In this document: one piece after another, positions 36,052-44,024 of the stretch
Layout: the number at the start of each line of letters is the position of its first letter
How positions within the stretch are numbered: position 1 is the first letter of the stretch
DNA from: JBEVOS01 sp044226655
Lineage (GTDB): Bacteria > Pseudomonadota > Alphaproteobacteria > Caulobacterales > Aquidulcibacteraceae
DNA length: 64,000 bases
Assembly (NCBI GenBank): GCA_044226655.1
Contig: JBGAGO010000002.1
Location: forward strand, 434,001 to 498,000
Direction of reading: 5' to 3'
Made by a program: the position numbers and the translations under genes
The notes under the pieces: model-generated
What the model was told of the DNA's origin: nothing
Databases searched by the model: none
The model's input: only the letters and a program-made list of their open reading frames with translations

Positions 36052-37209
36052 ATGGGGGACTTCTTTAGCGAGGGCGCGATTTCCGTCCTCTTGTCGCATT
36101 TGAATCCTGCTCTCCGACCGATTGTCGAAAATCTGGCCATCTTTCTGATCGCGATTGCGGCGGCGGCTACTCTGCTGAATCCGATTTTTGAGTTTGCCTA
36201 CCGCGTTTGGCGCTTCGCGCTATGGTCGACGACCAGTGTCGCCGGATGGGTGAAGAGCCTCTTTTCAAGCGAACCACCGGCTCCCGAAAGGCCTGAACCG
36301 GGACGCGCGATCCCTGTCGAACGCACGATTTGGGAGGAGCGCGCCCCGACCACACCGCAATATCCCAGCTCAAACAGCATCCCGATAATTACAATCGCGA
36401 ACATGAAGGGCGGTGTAGGCAAAACTACCATCGCAGCAAACTTGGCGGTTTTCTTTCGAGACGAGGCGGCGCCCAAAAGGCCGGTCCTACTGATCGATTT
36501 TGACTATCAAGGCTCGTTATCGCAGTGCATACGAGGAGAAGCTGGGTATACTGATCCCGACATCACTGCCGATACGTTGCTTTCGCCGTCGTCTGCATCG
36601 CCGCTGCAATATGCACGTGAGATGCGTCGAAAGGTCGAGGATATTTTTATCTATCCGGCAACTTATCCGTTCGCGACGGTCGAGAATAACCTGATGTCTG
36701 ATTGGCTACGGCAGTCCTCGCCAATGCCGCTAATGTATCGCCTCGCGGAATATCTGAAGCAGCCCGATTTTCAGCAGAAATTTTCGGCGGTCATCATTGA
36801 CTGTCCGCCCCGCCTGACGACCGGCTCAATTAACGCACTCTGCGCTAGCACGCACGTTCTGGTCCCTACGACACTCGATGACATGTCTGCTCAAGCGGCA
36901 GAGTACTTCCTGAATCAAATATCGCGCATGCAAGAGAGCGTATTTCCGCGATTGAATGTTTTGGGCGTCGTTCCGACAATGATGCACCGTGACCAGCCTT
37001 ATCTTGACGCCGAGCACGCGAGTCTCGCTCGTTTGCGCCGATATGGCACCGATGTTTGGAAGCGAGACGACTTGGTACTATATAATGGACGAATTCCTCG
37101 CACCGCGAAGGTGTCAAATTTCGCGGGAGTGGGAGTGGCGTCGGTGAGAAACCGAGAGGCCAAAGAAATTTTTTGGCGTCTCGGCGAGTCGGTTCGGCAG
37201 AGACTTTGA
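36052..37209 (+). CDS. membrane-anchored ParA-like ATPase
   Basis: 385 residues. A TM segment (about 24-45) and a 70-residue Pro/Glu linker precede a ParA domain. Its landmarks are the deviant Walker A KGGVGKTT at 119-126 (signature Lys119), LLIDFDYQGSLS with Asp149, and Walker B VIIDCPP (Asp250). ParA proteins are normally soluble, so the anchor is unusual. Base composition is lower than the surroundings (three hand-counted 60-base blocks: 43, 55 and 57% GC, against 73% in one flanking block), pointing to acquisition by transfer. Its TGA overlaps the next ATG. The start is fixed by GAGGGG; an earlier GTG lies inside that site. Confidence 0.88.
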   Translation: MGDFFSEGAISVLLSHLNPALRPIVENLAIFLIAIAAAATLLNPIFEFAYRVWRFALWSTTSVAGWVKSLFSSEPPAPERPEPGRAIPVERTIWEERAPTTPQYPSSNSIPIITIANMKGGVGKTTIAANLAVFFRDEAAPKRPVLLIDFDYQGSLSQCIRGEAGYTDPDITADTLLSPSSASPLQYAREMRRKVEDIFIYPATYPFATVENNLMSDWLRQSSPMPLMYRLAEYLKQPDFQQKFSAVIIDCPPRLTTGSINALCASTHVLVPTTLDDMSAQAAEYFLNQISRMQESVFPRLNVLGVVPTMMHRDQPYLDAEHASLARLRRYGTDVWKRDDLVLYNGRIPRTAKVSNFAGVGVASVRNREAKEIFWRLGESVRQRL

Positions 37210-37688
37210 TGCAGGTAGCCGAGTTTAAGAACGCGCTTGAGGAGTTGCGCGGGGCGTCAGAGAACGACGCTGCGGCCAAAAGAGCGGTTTCCACCCTGTT
37301 AACCAGAATCGACGGCCATGAAGGTATGTCGATGCGGGATTTCATCGCTTTGTTGCTGGGGCGCCAAAGAAGCGCGCCCCGCGCGCCGCGATCAATGGTG
37401 GCCGCGAAAAGTTCAGACTCAACTACTGATCTGCTCGCCAGCCTCCGCGCGTCTCTGATGGACGATGACGCATTTAGCGCGAACGTCGAAAGACTGACTG
37501 CAGATCGCTCGATAACGAAAGCTATGCTAGTCAAACTGTTCGCTGATTTGTTCGATGCCACACCGCATGTGCGCAGCAAAGCCACACGGCGCGATATTGT
37601 GCAGCTCATCTTGGATGAGAGAACAATTCAAGTGCGAAACAAGAAGATGGGTGCGTTGCTGGGCCGACGCACCGCAACTGTCGAATAG
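37209..37688 (+). CDS. small helical partner of the ParA-like ATPase, unknown
   Basis: 159 residues, predicted all-helical. Residues 1-55 (FKNALEELRG, MRDFIALLLG) form one unit, and a hydrophilic spacer rich in Ser/Ala follows. A second unit is at 75-140, then a basic tail (RNKKMGALLGRR). It starts on the A of the ParA-like stop (TGATG), so the two are translated together, as ParA partners often are. It lacks a ParB helix-turn-helix that I can recognise. The codon use and lower GC match its partner. It may activate the ATPase or be the cargo. Confidence 0.78.
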   Translation: MQVAEFKNALEELRGASENDAAAKRAVSTLLTRIDGHEGMSMRDFIALLLGRQRSAPRAPRSMVAAKSSDSTTDLLASLRASLMDDDAFSANVERLTADRSITKAMLVKLFADLFDATPHVRSKATRRDIVQLILDERTIQVRNKKMGALLGRRTATVE

Positions 37689-37691
37689 TCC

Positions 37692-37772
37692 CTACTTCTT
37701 CCCCGCGTCTTTCGGCTTTTCCTTTTTCGGCTTGCGCGCTTCTTTGGTTTTGCGTTGCTGACCCTTGGCCAT
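37692..37772 (-). CDS. 26-residue Lys-rich conserved small protein
   Basis: A very short ORF with GGAGG six bases before its ATG at 37772. It encodes MAKGQQRKTKEARKPKKEKP and ends DAGKK. The same kind of 25-60 residue peptide (MAKGQ...KEPKKPKK) recurs as a conserved hypothetical in many proteobacteria, which together with the strong ribosome site supports it. Its function is unknown. It converges with the ParA partner gene, with a 3-base gap. Confidence 0.6.
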   Translation of the reverse strand: MAKGQQRKTKEARKPKKEKPKDAGKK

Positions 37773-37887
37773 GGGAGCCTCCGTGCGGCGATGGACTCGC
37801 GGTGAGGTAAGGATCAGCGCAAAGCGCGGGCGGATTCAAGGCGGGGGCGCGGAGCCGCGCGATCTGCGTGCGGGCTACACTCGCTTT

Positions 37888-38001
37888 CAGTCATTCCGGC
37901 CGGAGCCGCGGCGCGGCGGAGGGCCGGAACCCAGGGGCTGAGGTCTCGCGCGTCGCCCCTGGGTTCCGGGTTCGTCGCTGCGCGACGGCCCGGAATGACT
38001 G
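37888..38001. repeat. nested long inverted repeat
   Basis: The outer arms CAGTCATTCCGG (37888-37899) and CCGGAATGACTG (37990-38001) enclose inner arms GGAACCCAGGGGC and GCCCCTGGGTTCC around a roughly 15-base centre. The outer motif (TCATTCCGG...CCGGAATGA) is a familiar dispersed intergenic repeat of alphaproteobacteria. It lies in the 262-base gap between the 26-residue gene and the dxs stop and may act as a processing or termination structure for dxs. Confidence 0.8.
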
Positions 38002-38034
38002 CAGTCGAAGCCACAACGGGAAAAAGCCGCGCGC

Positions 38035-39948
38035 TTACGCCCGCACTTCCCCCACCACATCATTGCGCCCCAGCGCGGCGAGGGCGGCGGCGGCGATGGC
38101 GTCGGCGTCGAGGCCGGCGTCGCGGATCATGGCGGCGGGGCTGTCCTGATCCTGGAACACATCCGGCAGCGTAAGCGTGCGGATTTTGAGGCCGCGGTCG
38201 AGCGCGCCTTCACGGGCCAGGTATTGCAGCACGAACGCGCCGAAGCCGCCCACGGCGCCTTCTTCGATCGTGATCAGCACCTCATGCTCGCGCGCGAGCT
38301 TGCGGATCAGCGCCTCGTCGAGGGGCTTCGCAAAGCGCGCATCGGCGACGCTCGTTGAAAGCCCCATCGCCGCGAGCTTGTCGGCGGCCTTGAGCGCATC
38401 GCCGAGCCGCGTGCCGAGCGACAGCAGCGCCACCGTCGTTCCCTCGCGCACGAGGCGGCCTTTGCCGATGTCGAGCGGTTCGAGCACGTCCGGGATCGCG
38501 ATCCCCGTCGCTTCGCCGCGCGGATAGCGCACCGCCGTCGGGCCTTCGCCGTAGGCGGCTTGCGTGGCCACCATGCGCGCCAGCTCCACCTCATCGGCGG
38601 CCGCCATCAGCACGAAGCCCGGCAGCGCGCCGAGATAGCCGATGTCGAACGAGCCCGCATGCGTGGGCCCATCGGCGCCGACGAGGCCCGCGCGATCGAG
38701 CGCGAAGCGCACCGGCAATTTCTGGATCGCCACGTCGTGCACGACCTGGTCATAGCCGCGCTGCAGGAAGGTCGAATAGATCGCGCAGAACGGCTTCATG
38801 CCGTCTGCGGCGAGGCCCGCCGCGAACGTCACCGCATGCTGTTCGGCGATGCCGACATCGAACATGCGCTGCGGGAATGTCTGCGCGAAGAGATCAAGCC
38901 CCGTGCCCGAGGGCATCGCCGCCGTGATCGCCACGATCTTGGGATCGCGCGCGGCCAGTTTGATGAGGCTCTGCGCGAACACGGTCTGATAATTCGGCGG
39001 GCCGGCCTTGGGCTTGGCCTGTTCGCCGGTGACGACGTTGAACTTGGCGACGCCGTGATATTTGTCGGCCGCGTTTTCGGCCGGCGCATAGCCCTTGCCC
39101 TTCTTGGTCACGACATGGACCAGCACCGGGCGGTCGGCGAAATCCTTGGCGTTGCGAAGGATGAGCAGCAAGGTATCGAGATCGTGCCCGTCGAACGGGC
39201 CGAGATAATGGAAGCCTAGCTCTTCGAAGAACGTTCCGCCCGTCACCATGGTGCGGGCGTATTCCTCGGCCTTCTTCGCGACATCGTGGATCGGCGGCGG
39301 CAGATGTTCGGCCACGCTTTTGGCGGCCTTGCGGATCTTGCGATAGGTCTTCGAGGAGACCAGCCGGCCGAGATAGGAGCTCATGCCGCCGACGGGCGGG
39401 GCGATCGACATGTCGTTGTCGTTCAGCACAACGATCAGCCGCTTGGTGGTCTCGGCGGCGTTGTTCATCGCCTCATAGGCCATGCCGGCCGACATCGAGC
39501 CGTCGCCGATCACGGCGATGACATTGTTGTCCCCGCCTTGCTGATCGCGCGCGACGCAGAAGCCGAGCGCAGCGCTGATAGAGGTTGCGGCATGGGCGGC
39601 GCCGAATGGGTCGTACGCGCTCTCGGCGCGCTTGGTGAAACCGGAGAGGCCCCCGCCCTGGCGCAGCGTGCGAATGCGTTCGCGCCGGCCGGTCAGGATC
39701 TTATGCGGATAGGCTTGGTGGCCGACGTCCCAGATCACCACGTCCTTGGGCGTCTCGAACACGTAATGCAGCGCCACGGTGAGCTCGACGACGCCCAGGC
39801 CCGCGCCCAAATGGCCGCCGGTGGTGGAGACCGCGTCAATGGTTTCGGCGCGGAGTTCGTCGGCGAGCTGGCGAAGATCCGTCTCGGGCAGCGCCCGCAG
39901 ATCGGCGGGCAGAGTCACGCGGTCGAGCAGCGGCGTGGCGGGCTTCAT
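38035..39948 (-). CDS. dxs: 1-deoxy-D-xylulose-5-phosphate synthase
   Basis: 637 residues, the normal length. It condenses pyruvate and glyceraldehyde-3-phosphate using thiamine diphosphate, the first step of the MEP isoprenoid pathway. The ThDP motif is IGDGSMSAGMAYEAMNNA near residue 150; the N-terminal WDVGHQAYPHKILTGRR and central DRAGLVGADGPTHAG (catalytic His) are typical. ispA lies 40 bases upstream on the same strand, forming an isoprenoid operon. Confidence 0.97.
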   Translation of the reverse strand: MKPATPLLDRVTLPADLRALPETDLRQLADELRAETIDAVSTTGGHLGAGLGVVELTVALHYVFETPKDVVIWDVGHQAYPHKILTGRRERIRTLRQGGGLSGFTKRAESAYDPFGAAHAATSISAALGFCVARDQQGGDNNVIAVIGDGSMSAGMAYEAMNNAAETTKRLIVVLNDNDMSIAPPVGGMSSYLGRLVSSKTYRKIRKAAKSVAEHLPPPIHDVAKKAEEYARTMVTGGTFFEELGFHYLGPFDGHDLDTLLLILRNAKDFADRPVLVHVVTKKGKGYAPAENAADKYHGVAKFNVVTGEQAKPKAGPPNYQTVFAQSLIKLAARDPKIVAITAAMPSGTGLDLFAQTFPQRMFDVGIAEQHAVTFAAGLAADGMKPFCAIYSTFLQRGYDQVVHDVAIQKLPVRFALDRAGLVGADGPTHAGSFDIGYLGALPGFVLMAAADEVELARMVATQAAYGEGPTAVRYPRGEATGIAIPDVLEPLDIGKGRLVREGTTVALLSLGTRLGDALKAADKLAAMGLSTSVADARFAKPLDEALIRKLAREHEVLITIEEGAVGGFGAFVLQYLAREGALDRGLKIRTLTLPDVFQDQDSPAAMIRDAGLDADAIAAAALAALGRNDVVGEVRA

Positions 39949-39988
39949 GCGCGCGCAAGTCCCTTCAGAAACTTCGTCCCCAATCCGA

Positions 39989-40879
39989 TCAGTAGCGCCG
40001 ATCCAGGACGAAATCGACGGCCTCTGACAAGACTTTGCCCCTCAAGCCAAAGATTTGCAGGCGCCTTTTCGCCTGTGCGGCCAGAAGGCGCACCCGTTCA
40101 CGGGTCTGCTCCGCGCCCAAGAGCGTGATGAAATTCACCTTGCCCGCGGCCTGATCTTTCTGGGCGGCTTTGCCCATTTCTTCGGCTTCGCCTTCGGCGT
40201 CCAGGAGATCGTCAGCCAGCTGGAACACCATGCCGAAATCGTTGGCGTAGTGCGACAGAGCCTGGCGTTCGGCGTCCGCGGCGCAGCCGATCAGGGCCCC
40301 GGCGTCGACCGCGAAATGGAAGAGCGCGCCGGTCTTGAGCCGGTTCATGCGGGTGATGCGGATGAGGCCGTCGCCGTCGGGATCGGGCGGGCTCATATCG
40401 ATCATCTGGCCGGCCACCATGCCCTGCGGCCCCGCCGCTTTGGCCAGGCCAGAAATCAGGAAGCCGCGCATCTGGGCGTCGTGATGGGTTTTCGGATCGG
40501 ACAGGATTTCAAAGGCGTAGGTCAGCAGCCCATCGCCGGCCAGCACGGCCGTCGCCTCGTCGAATTTCCGATGCACCGTGGGCTGGCCGCGGCGCATGTC
40601 GTCATCGTCCATGCAGGGCAGATCGTCATGCACCAGCGAATAGGCGTGGACGCATTCGATCGCGGCCGCGGTGCGCAGCAGGGCGCCCTCATCGGCGTCG
40701 AACAGCCGGCCGGTCTCGATCGTCAGGAACGGGCGCAATCTTTTGCCGGGCGCGAGCGCCGCATAGCGCATGGCGTCGTGCAGGCGCGCTTCAGGTCCCT
40801 CGCCGCGCGGCAACAGGCCATCGAGCGCGGTCTGGACACGCTGGGCGGCGTCGGCGAGGCGGTCGGTGATCACGGACAT
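39989..40879 (-). CDS. ispA: polyprenyl (farnesyl/geranylgeranyl) diphosphate synthase
   Basis: 296 residues. The first Asp-rich motif is DDLPCMDDDDMRRG and the second is QLADDLLDAEG. YSLVHDD before the first motif and the GKAAQKDQAAGKVNF C-terminal segment fit short-chain FPP synthases. It makes the C15 precursor for quinones, undecaprenol and hopanoids. In related genomes it sits directly between xseB and dxs; here xseB is 6.5 kb away. Confidence 0.94.
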   Translation of the reverse strand: MSVITDRLADAAQRVQTALDGLLPRGEGPEARLHDAMRYAALAPGKRLRPFLTIETGRLFDADEGALLRTAAAIECVHAYSLVHDDLPCMDDDDMRRGQPTVHRKFDEATAVLAGDGLLTYAFEILSDPKTHHDAQMRGFLISGLAKAAGPQGMVAGQMIDMSPPDPDGDGLIRITRMNRLKTGALFHFAVDAGALIGCAADAERQALSHYANDFGMVFQLADDLLDAEGEAEEMGKAAQKDQAAGKVNFITLLGAEQTRERVRLLAAQAKRRLQIFGLRGKVLSEAVDFVLDRRY

Positions 40880-41012
40880 GAACGAGCGCGCCTAGCAGAG
40901 GTCGCGCAGCAGGGGAACGGGCTTAAGCCGCCGCGCTGGACCGTTTCGGCGCCGTGGCGAGTTCGCCTAGACTGTACGGCGCAGCGGCAAAGCTGCGCGC
41001 TAAGGCATCGGC

Positions 41013-41630
41013 GTGGCCTCGAAAAAACTCACCGCCTATCGCGCCAAGCGCGATTTCAAAGCCACCGCCGAACCGGACGGCGCGCGCGCAGTCACGCCGT
41101 CGAAACAGCTGCGTTTCGTGGTGCAGAAACATGACGCCTCCCGCCTGCACTATGATTTTCGTTTGGAGTTGGACGGCGTGTTCAAATCCTGGGCGGTGGC
41201 GCGCGGCCCCTCGCTCGATCCGCACGACAAGCGCCTCGCCGTCGAGGTCGAAGATCATCCCCTCGCCTATGGCGATTTCGAAGGAACCATTCCGCAGGGC
41301 CAATATGGCGGCGGAACAGTGCAGCTCTGGGATCGCGGTTATTGGGAGCCAGAGGGCTCCCCAGAGGCGGGGCTCAAAGCCGGCGACCTCAAATTCACGC
41401 TGCGCGGCAAACGGCTCAAGGGCGGCTTTGTGCTGGTGCGGATGGACCGCGCGGGCCGCGCCAATTGGCTGCTCATCAAGCACCGCGACCGCTACGCCAA
41501 GGAAGATGGCGGCGCGCTGCTCGAGCTCGACGCCTCCATCGCCTCCGGGCGCACCATGGCCGAGATCGCCGCCGGCAAAGGCCGCGCGCCGACAAAGTTC
41601 ATGCAGAAGCCCCGCAAGGCCGCGCCATGA
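41013..41630 (+). CDS. LigD-type 3'-phosphoesterase domain protein
   Basis: 205 residues with a GTG start. It carries the LigD phosphoesterase (PE) domain: RFVVQKHDASRLHYDFRLEL near residue 33 (metal-binding His and Asp), VEDHPLAYGDFEGTIPQGQYGGG (second His), and NWLLIKHRD near the end. PE trims 3' phosphates and ribonucleotides at double-strand breaks during NHEJ. It is normally part of a multidomain LigD; here it is a separate gene. Its stop overlaps the polymerase gene's ATG. Confidence 0.9.
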   Translation: MASKKLTAYRAKRDFKATAEPDGARAVTPSKQLRFVVQKHDASRLHYDFRLELDGVFKSWAVARGPSLDPHDKRLAVEVEDHPLAYGDFEGTIPQGQYGGGTVQLWDRGYWEPEGSPEAGLKAGDLKFTLRGKRLKGGFVLVRMDRAGRANWLLIKHRDRYAKEDGGALLELDASIASGRTMAEIAAGKGRAPTKFMQKPRKAAP

Positions 41631-42550
41631 GACGCGCCGATACAGCCGTTCTGCGCGGCGTCACGATCACGCATCCTGATAAGCCGCTCTGGCCGGATGC
41701 GGGCGATGCGCGGCCCGTCACCAAGCGCGATCTCGCCGCCTATTTCGACGTTATGGCCGATCACATCTTGCCGCACATTGCGGGCCGGCCCTGCTCGATC
41801 GTGCGCGCGCCGGACGGGATCGCCGGCCAGCGTTTCTTTCAGCGCCATGTCACGGAAAGCGGTGCGGCGCAGTTCACGCGCATCAAGGTGAAGGGCGATC
41901 CCAAGCCCTATCTGCAGATCGACACCGCCGAAGCGCTGATCGCGGCCGCGCAGATCGGCGCGCTCGAACTGCATCCCTGGAATTGCCGGCCAGGCGCGCT
42001 CAACGTTCCGGGACGGCTGGTGTTCGATCTCGATCCCGCGCCGGATGTGGCGTTTGTAGAGGTCATCGCCGCTGCGAAGGACATCAAGGCGCGCCTCGAA
42101 GCGGTCGGGCTCGCCGCGTTCTTGAGAACCACGGGCGGCAAGGGCCTCCATGTCGTCACGCCGCTTGCGCCGGAAAAGCGGCTCGCCTGGACCAACGCCA
42201 AGACCTTCGCCCGCGCGCTCTGCGCCGCAGCCGCGAAGGACGCGCCGGACCGCTACGTGATGACCATGTCGAAGGCCGCGCGCGGCGGGAAAGTCTTTCT
42301 CGACTATCTGCGCAATGATCGGATGGCGACCGCGGTCGCGCCCTATTCGCCGCGCGCCCGCGCCGGCGCGCCCGTATCTATGCCTATATCTTGGGCGCAG
42401 GCGCGCGCTGGGCTCGATCCCGCCAAATTCACCATTCGCAGCGCGCCGGGCCGGCGCGCGAACGCCGATCCGTGGCAAGACTATTGCGACGCAGAGCGTC
42501 CATTGTCGGAGGCGATCCGCCGTTTGGGCCGTGTTGGAACGCGCGCCTAG
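41627..42550 (+). CDS. LigD-type polymerase/primase domain protein
   Basis: 307 residues from the ATG at 41627 (ATGA overlap with the preceding stop). It is the LigD POL (AEP primase-like) domain: LTI-type opening THPDKPLWPDAG, FFQRHV, the catalytic pair in VFDLDPAPDV, and RTTGGKGLHVVTPL with FLDYLRNDRMATAVAPYSPRA. It fills gaps and adds nucleotides in NHEJ. The ATP-dependent ligase domain that normally completes LigD is absent here, and no ku gene is nearby. Confidence 0.92.
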   Translation: MRRADTAVLRGVTITHPDKPLWPDAGDARPVTKRDLAAYFDVMADHILPHIAGRPCSIVRAPDGIAGQRFFQRHVTESGAAQFTRIKVKGDPKPYLQIDTAEALIAAAQIGALELHPWNCRPGALNVPGRLVFDLDPAPDVAFVEVIAAAKDIKARLEAVGLAAFLRTTGGKGLHVVTPLAPEKRLAWTNAKTFARALCAAAAKDAPDRYVMTMSKAARGGKVFLDYLRNDRMATAVAPYSPRARAGAPVSMPISWAQARAGLDPAKFTIRSAPGRRANADPWQDYCDAERPLSEAIRRLGRVGTRA

Positions 42551-42663
42551 CGTGCGGAGCCGCCCGCTGTCCGCCGGCCTTTCTTTCCCGCCACACTCCG
42601 GGCAAAGATGGACGGCATAGAAAGGTTTGCCGGCGCGCCCGCCGGCAAGCGCCGGGGGAATAC

Positions 42664-43800
42664 ATGGCGTCAGTCGTGATTATTCACGCAGCGGAGAACG
42701 CACTGCCGGCGCGCGCGCTGGCGGACAAAATGCGCGCCATGCGCTTGACGCCGGTGATCGAGGTCCCGCCGGGCGATGCGCTGCGCGAAGCCATTTCCTC
42801 GGCCGTCGCCGCGGTCGCGCTCTGGTCCCCGCAATCGGTCGAACAACACGCCATCGTCAGCGAGGCCGACTACGCCAATCAGACCGGCAAGCTCATCAAT
42901 GCGCGCATGCAGAACACACCCGCGCCTGGCCAATTCCGCGCTGCGCCGACGATCGATCTGACCGGCTGGCGCGGCGAAGACACATTCCCCGGCTGGCGCG
43001 CTTTGGCCGAACAAGTGGCTGCCAAGGCCGGCGTGGCCGTACCCGCGCCGCCTCCGCCGCTGCCGCCGCCGGGCGGCTTCTTCACGCCGGGCGCGCCGAG
43101 CGCCAGCGCCGCTCAGGCCGCCCCGCGCCCTGCGCCGCCGCCGCGCATGGAGGCCCCACCGGAGCCCGTGCCGCTGCGCCCGGCCCCGCCGCCGCTGCGC
43201 GAAGTGCCGCGCTTCGAGCCGCCTCCGCCCGCCTTCGCAGAACCGCCGCGCCGTGGCGCGAGCCTGGTGCTCATCGGCATCGTCACCTTCCTGGTCGTCG
43301 CCGCGGTCGGCGTGGGCGGCTATTTCTTCTACGACCGCATGCAATCTGCGCAGGCAGCCAGCACGGCCTGGGAGCATGTGGATAAGACCGATTCCGCCGC
43401 CATTCGCGCGTTCCTTGCGAGCGCCAATGTCGGCAATCTGCGCGAACCCGCGCAGGCGGCGCTCGAAAGCCTCGAACTCGAACGTCTGAGCGAAGCGCGC
43501 GCCACCGATACGATCCAATCGCTCGAAAAGTTCATTCGCGATTTCCCTGACAGCCGCCATGCGCTGGAGATCAATGGCCGCATCGCGGAGCTACGCTCGG
43601 CGCCGCCATCGGTCGCCATCGATCCTGCGACCGGCTTGCCGATCGACGGCGCGGCCACGCCCGCGCTGGCGCCATCGACCGGGCTCACGCCCGCGCCGGG
43701 CCCGAGCGACAGCGCGCCCGCCCAATCCGGCGGCCCGATTCCGCTGACGCCGCCGGAACAGACGCTGCACGACACGGAATTGCAGACCCAGTCGCAATAA
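42664..43800 (+). CDS. TIR-like/TM protein with a TPR-like outer domain
   Basis: 378 residues. A degenerate TIR-like domain (1-125, VVIIHAAEN; ALWSPQSVEQHAIVSEADYA with Glu67 at the NADase position) is followed by a Pro-rich stretch (126-198), one TM helix (about 200-222) and an outer part. The outer part has a helical repeat (230-310, LEKFIRDFPDSRHALEINGRI, TPR-like) and a Pro/Ser/Thr tail. The N-terminus is expected in the cytoplasm. It begins a plus-strand series of four related membrane proteins. An upstream extension of the frame overlaps the LigD-like gene and is discounted. Confidence 0.78.
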   Translation: MASVVIIHAAENALPARALADKMRAMRLTPVIEVPPGDALREAISSAVAAVALWSPQSVEQHAIVSEADYANQTGKLINARMQNTPAPGQFRAAPTIDLTGWRGEDTFPGWRALAEQVAAKAGVAVPAPPPPLPPPGGFFTPGAPSASAAQAAPRPAPPPRMEAPPEPVPLRPAPPPLREVPRFEPPPPAFAEPPRRGASLVLIGIVTFLVVAAVGVGGYFFYDRMQSAQAASTAWEHVDKTDSAAIRAFLASANVGNLREPAQAALESLELERLSEARATDTIQSLEKFIRDFPDSRHALEINGRIAELRSAPPSVAIDPATGLPIDGAATPALAPSTGLTPAPGPSDSAPAQSGGPIPLTPPEQTLHDTELQTQSQ

Positions 43801-44024
43801 GCGTCCCACGCCGCCCGCTTGATTCGGCGATCCGCCACGGATTCGCAGGGCCTCCGTGCGCCAAATCGGCCCTCTCGGCCCGCGTTCGGGCGCTCAGTCC
43901 CCGCCGGACCTAACAGCCAATTCATCAGCCGTCGAAAAATGCAGGCGGGGAGCAGCCTTGCGCTACGTTCCGCCTCTGGTTCTCCGCGCGCCGTTCGCTA
44001 TGCTCGCGCGCGAGGGGAGCTGCG

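Noticed and set aside
41013..42550. The two LigD-like ORFs as one frameshifted gene
   Set aside because: Each has a complete domain and the junction is a standard ATGA overlap, the same as elsewhere in the window, so two genes are more likely than a broken one.
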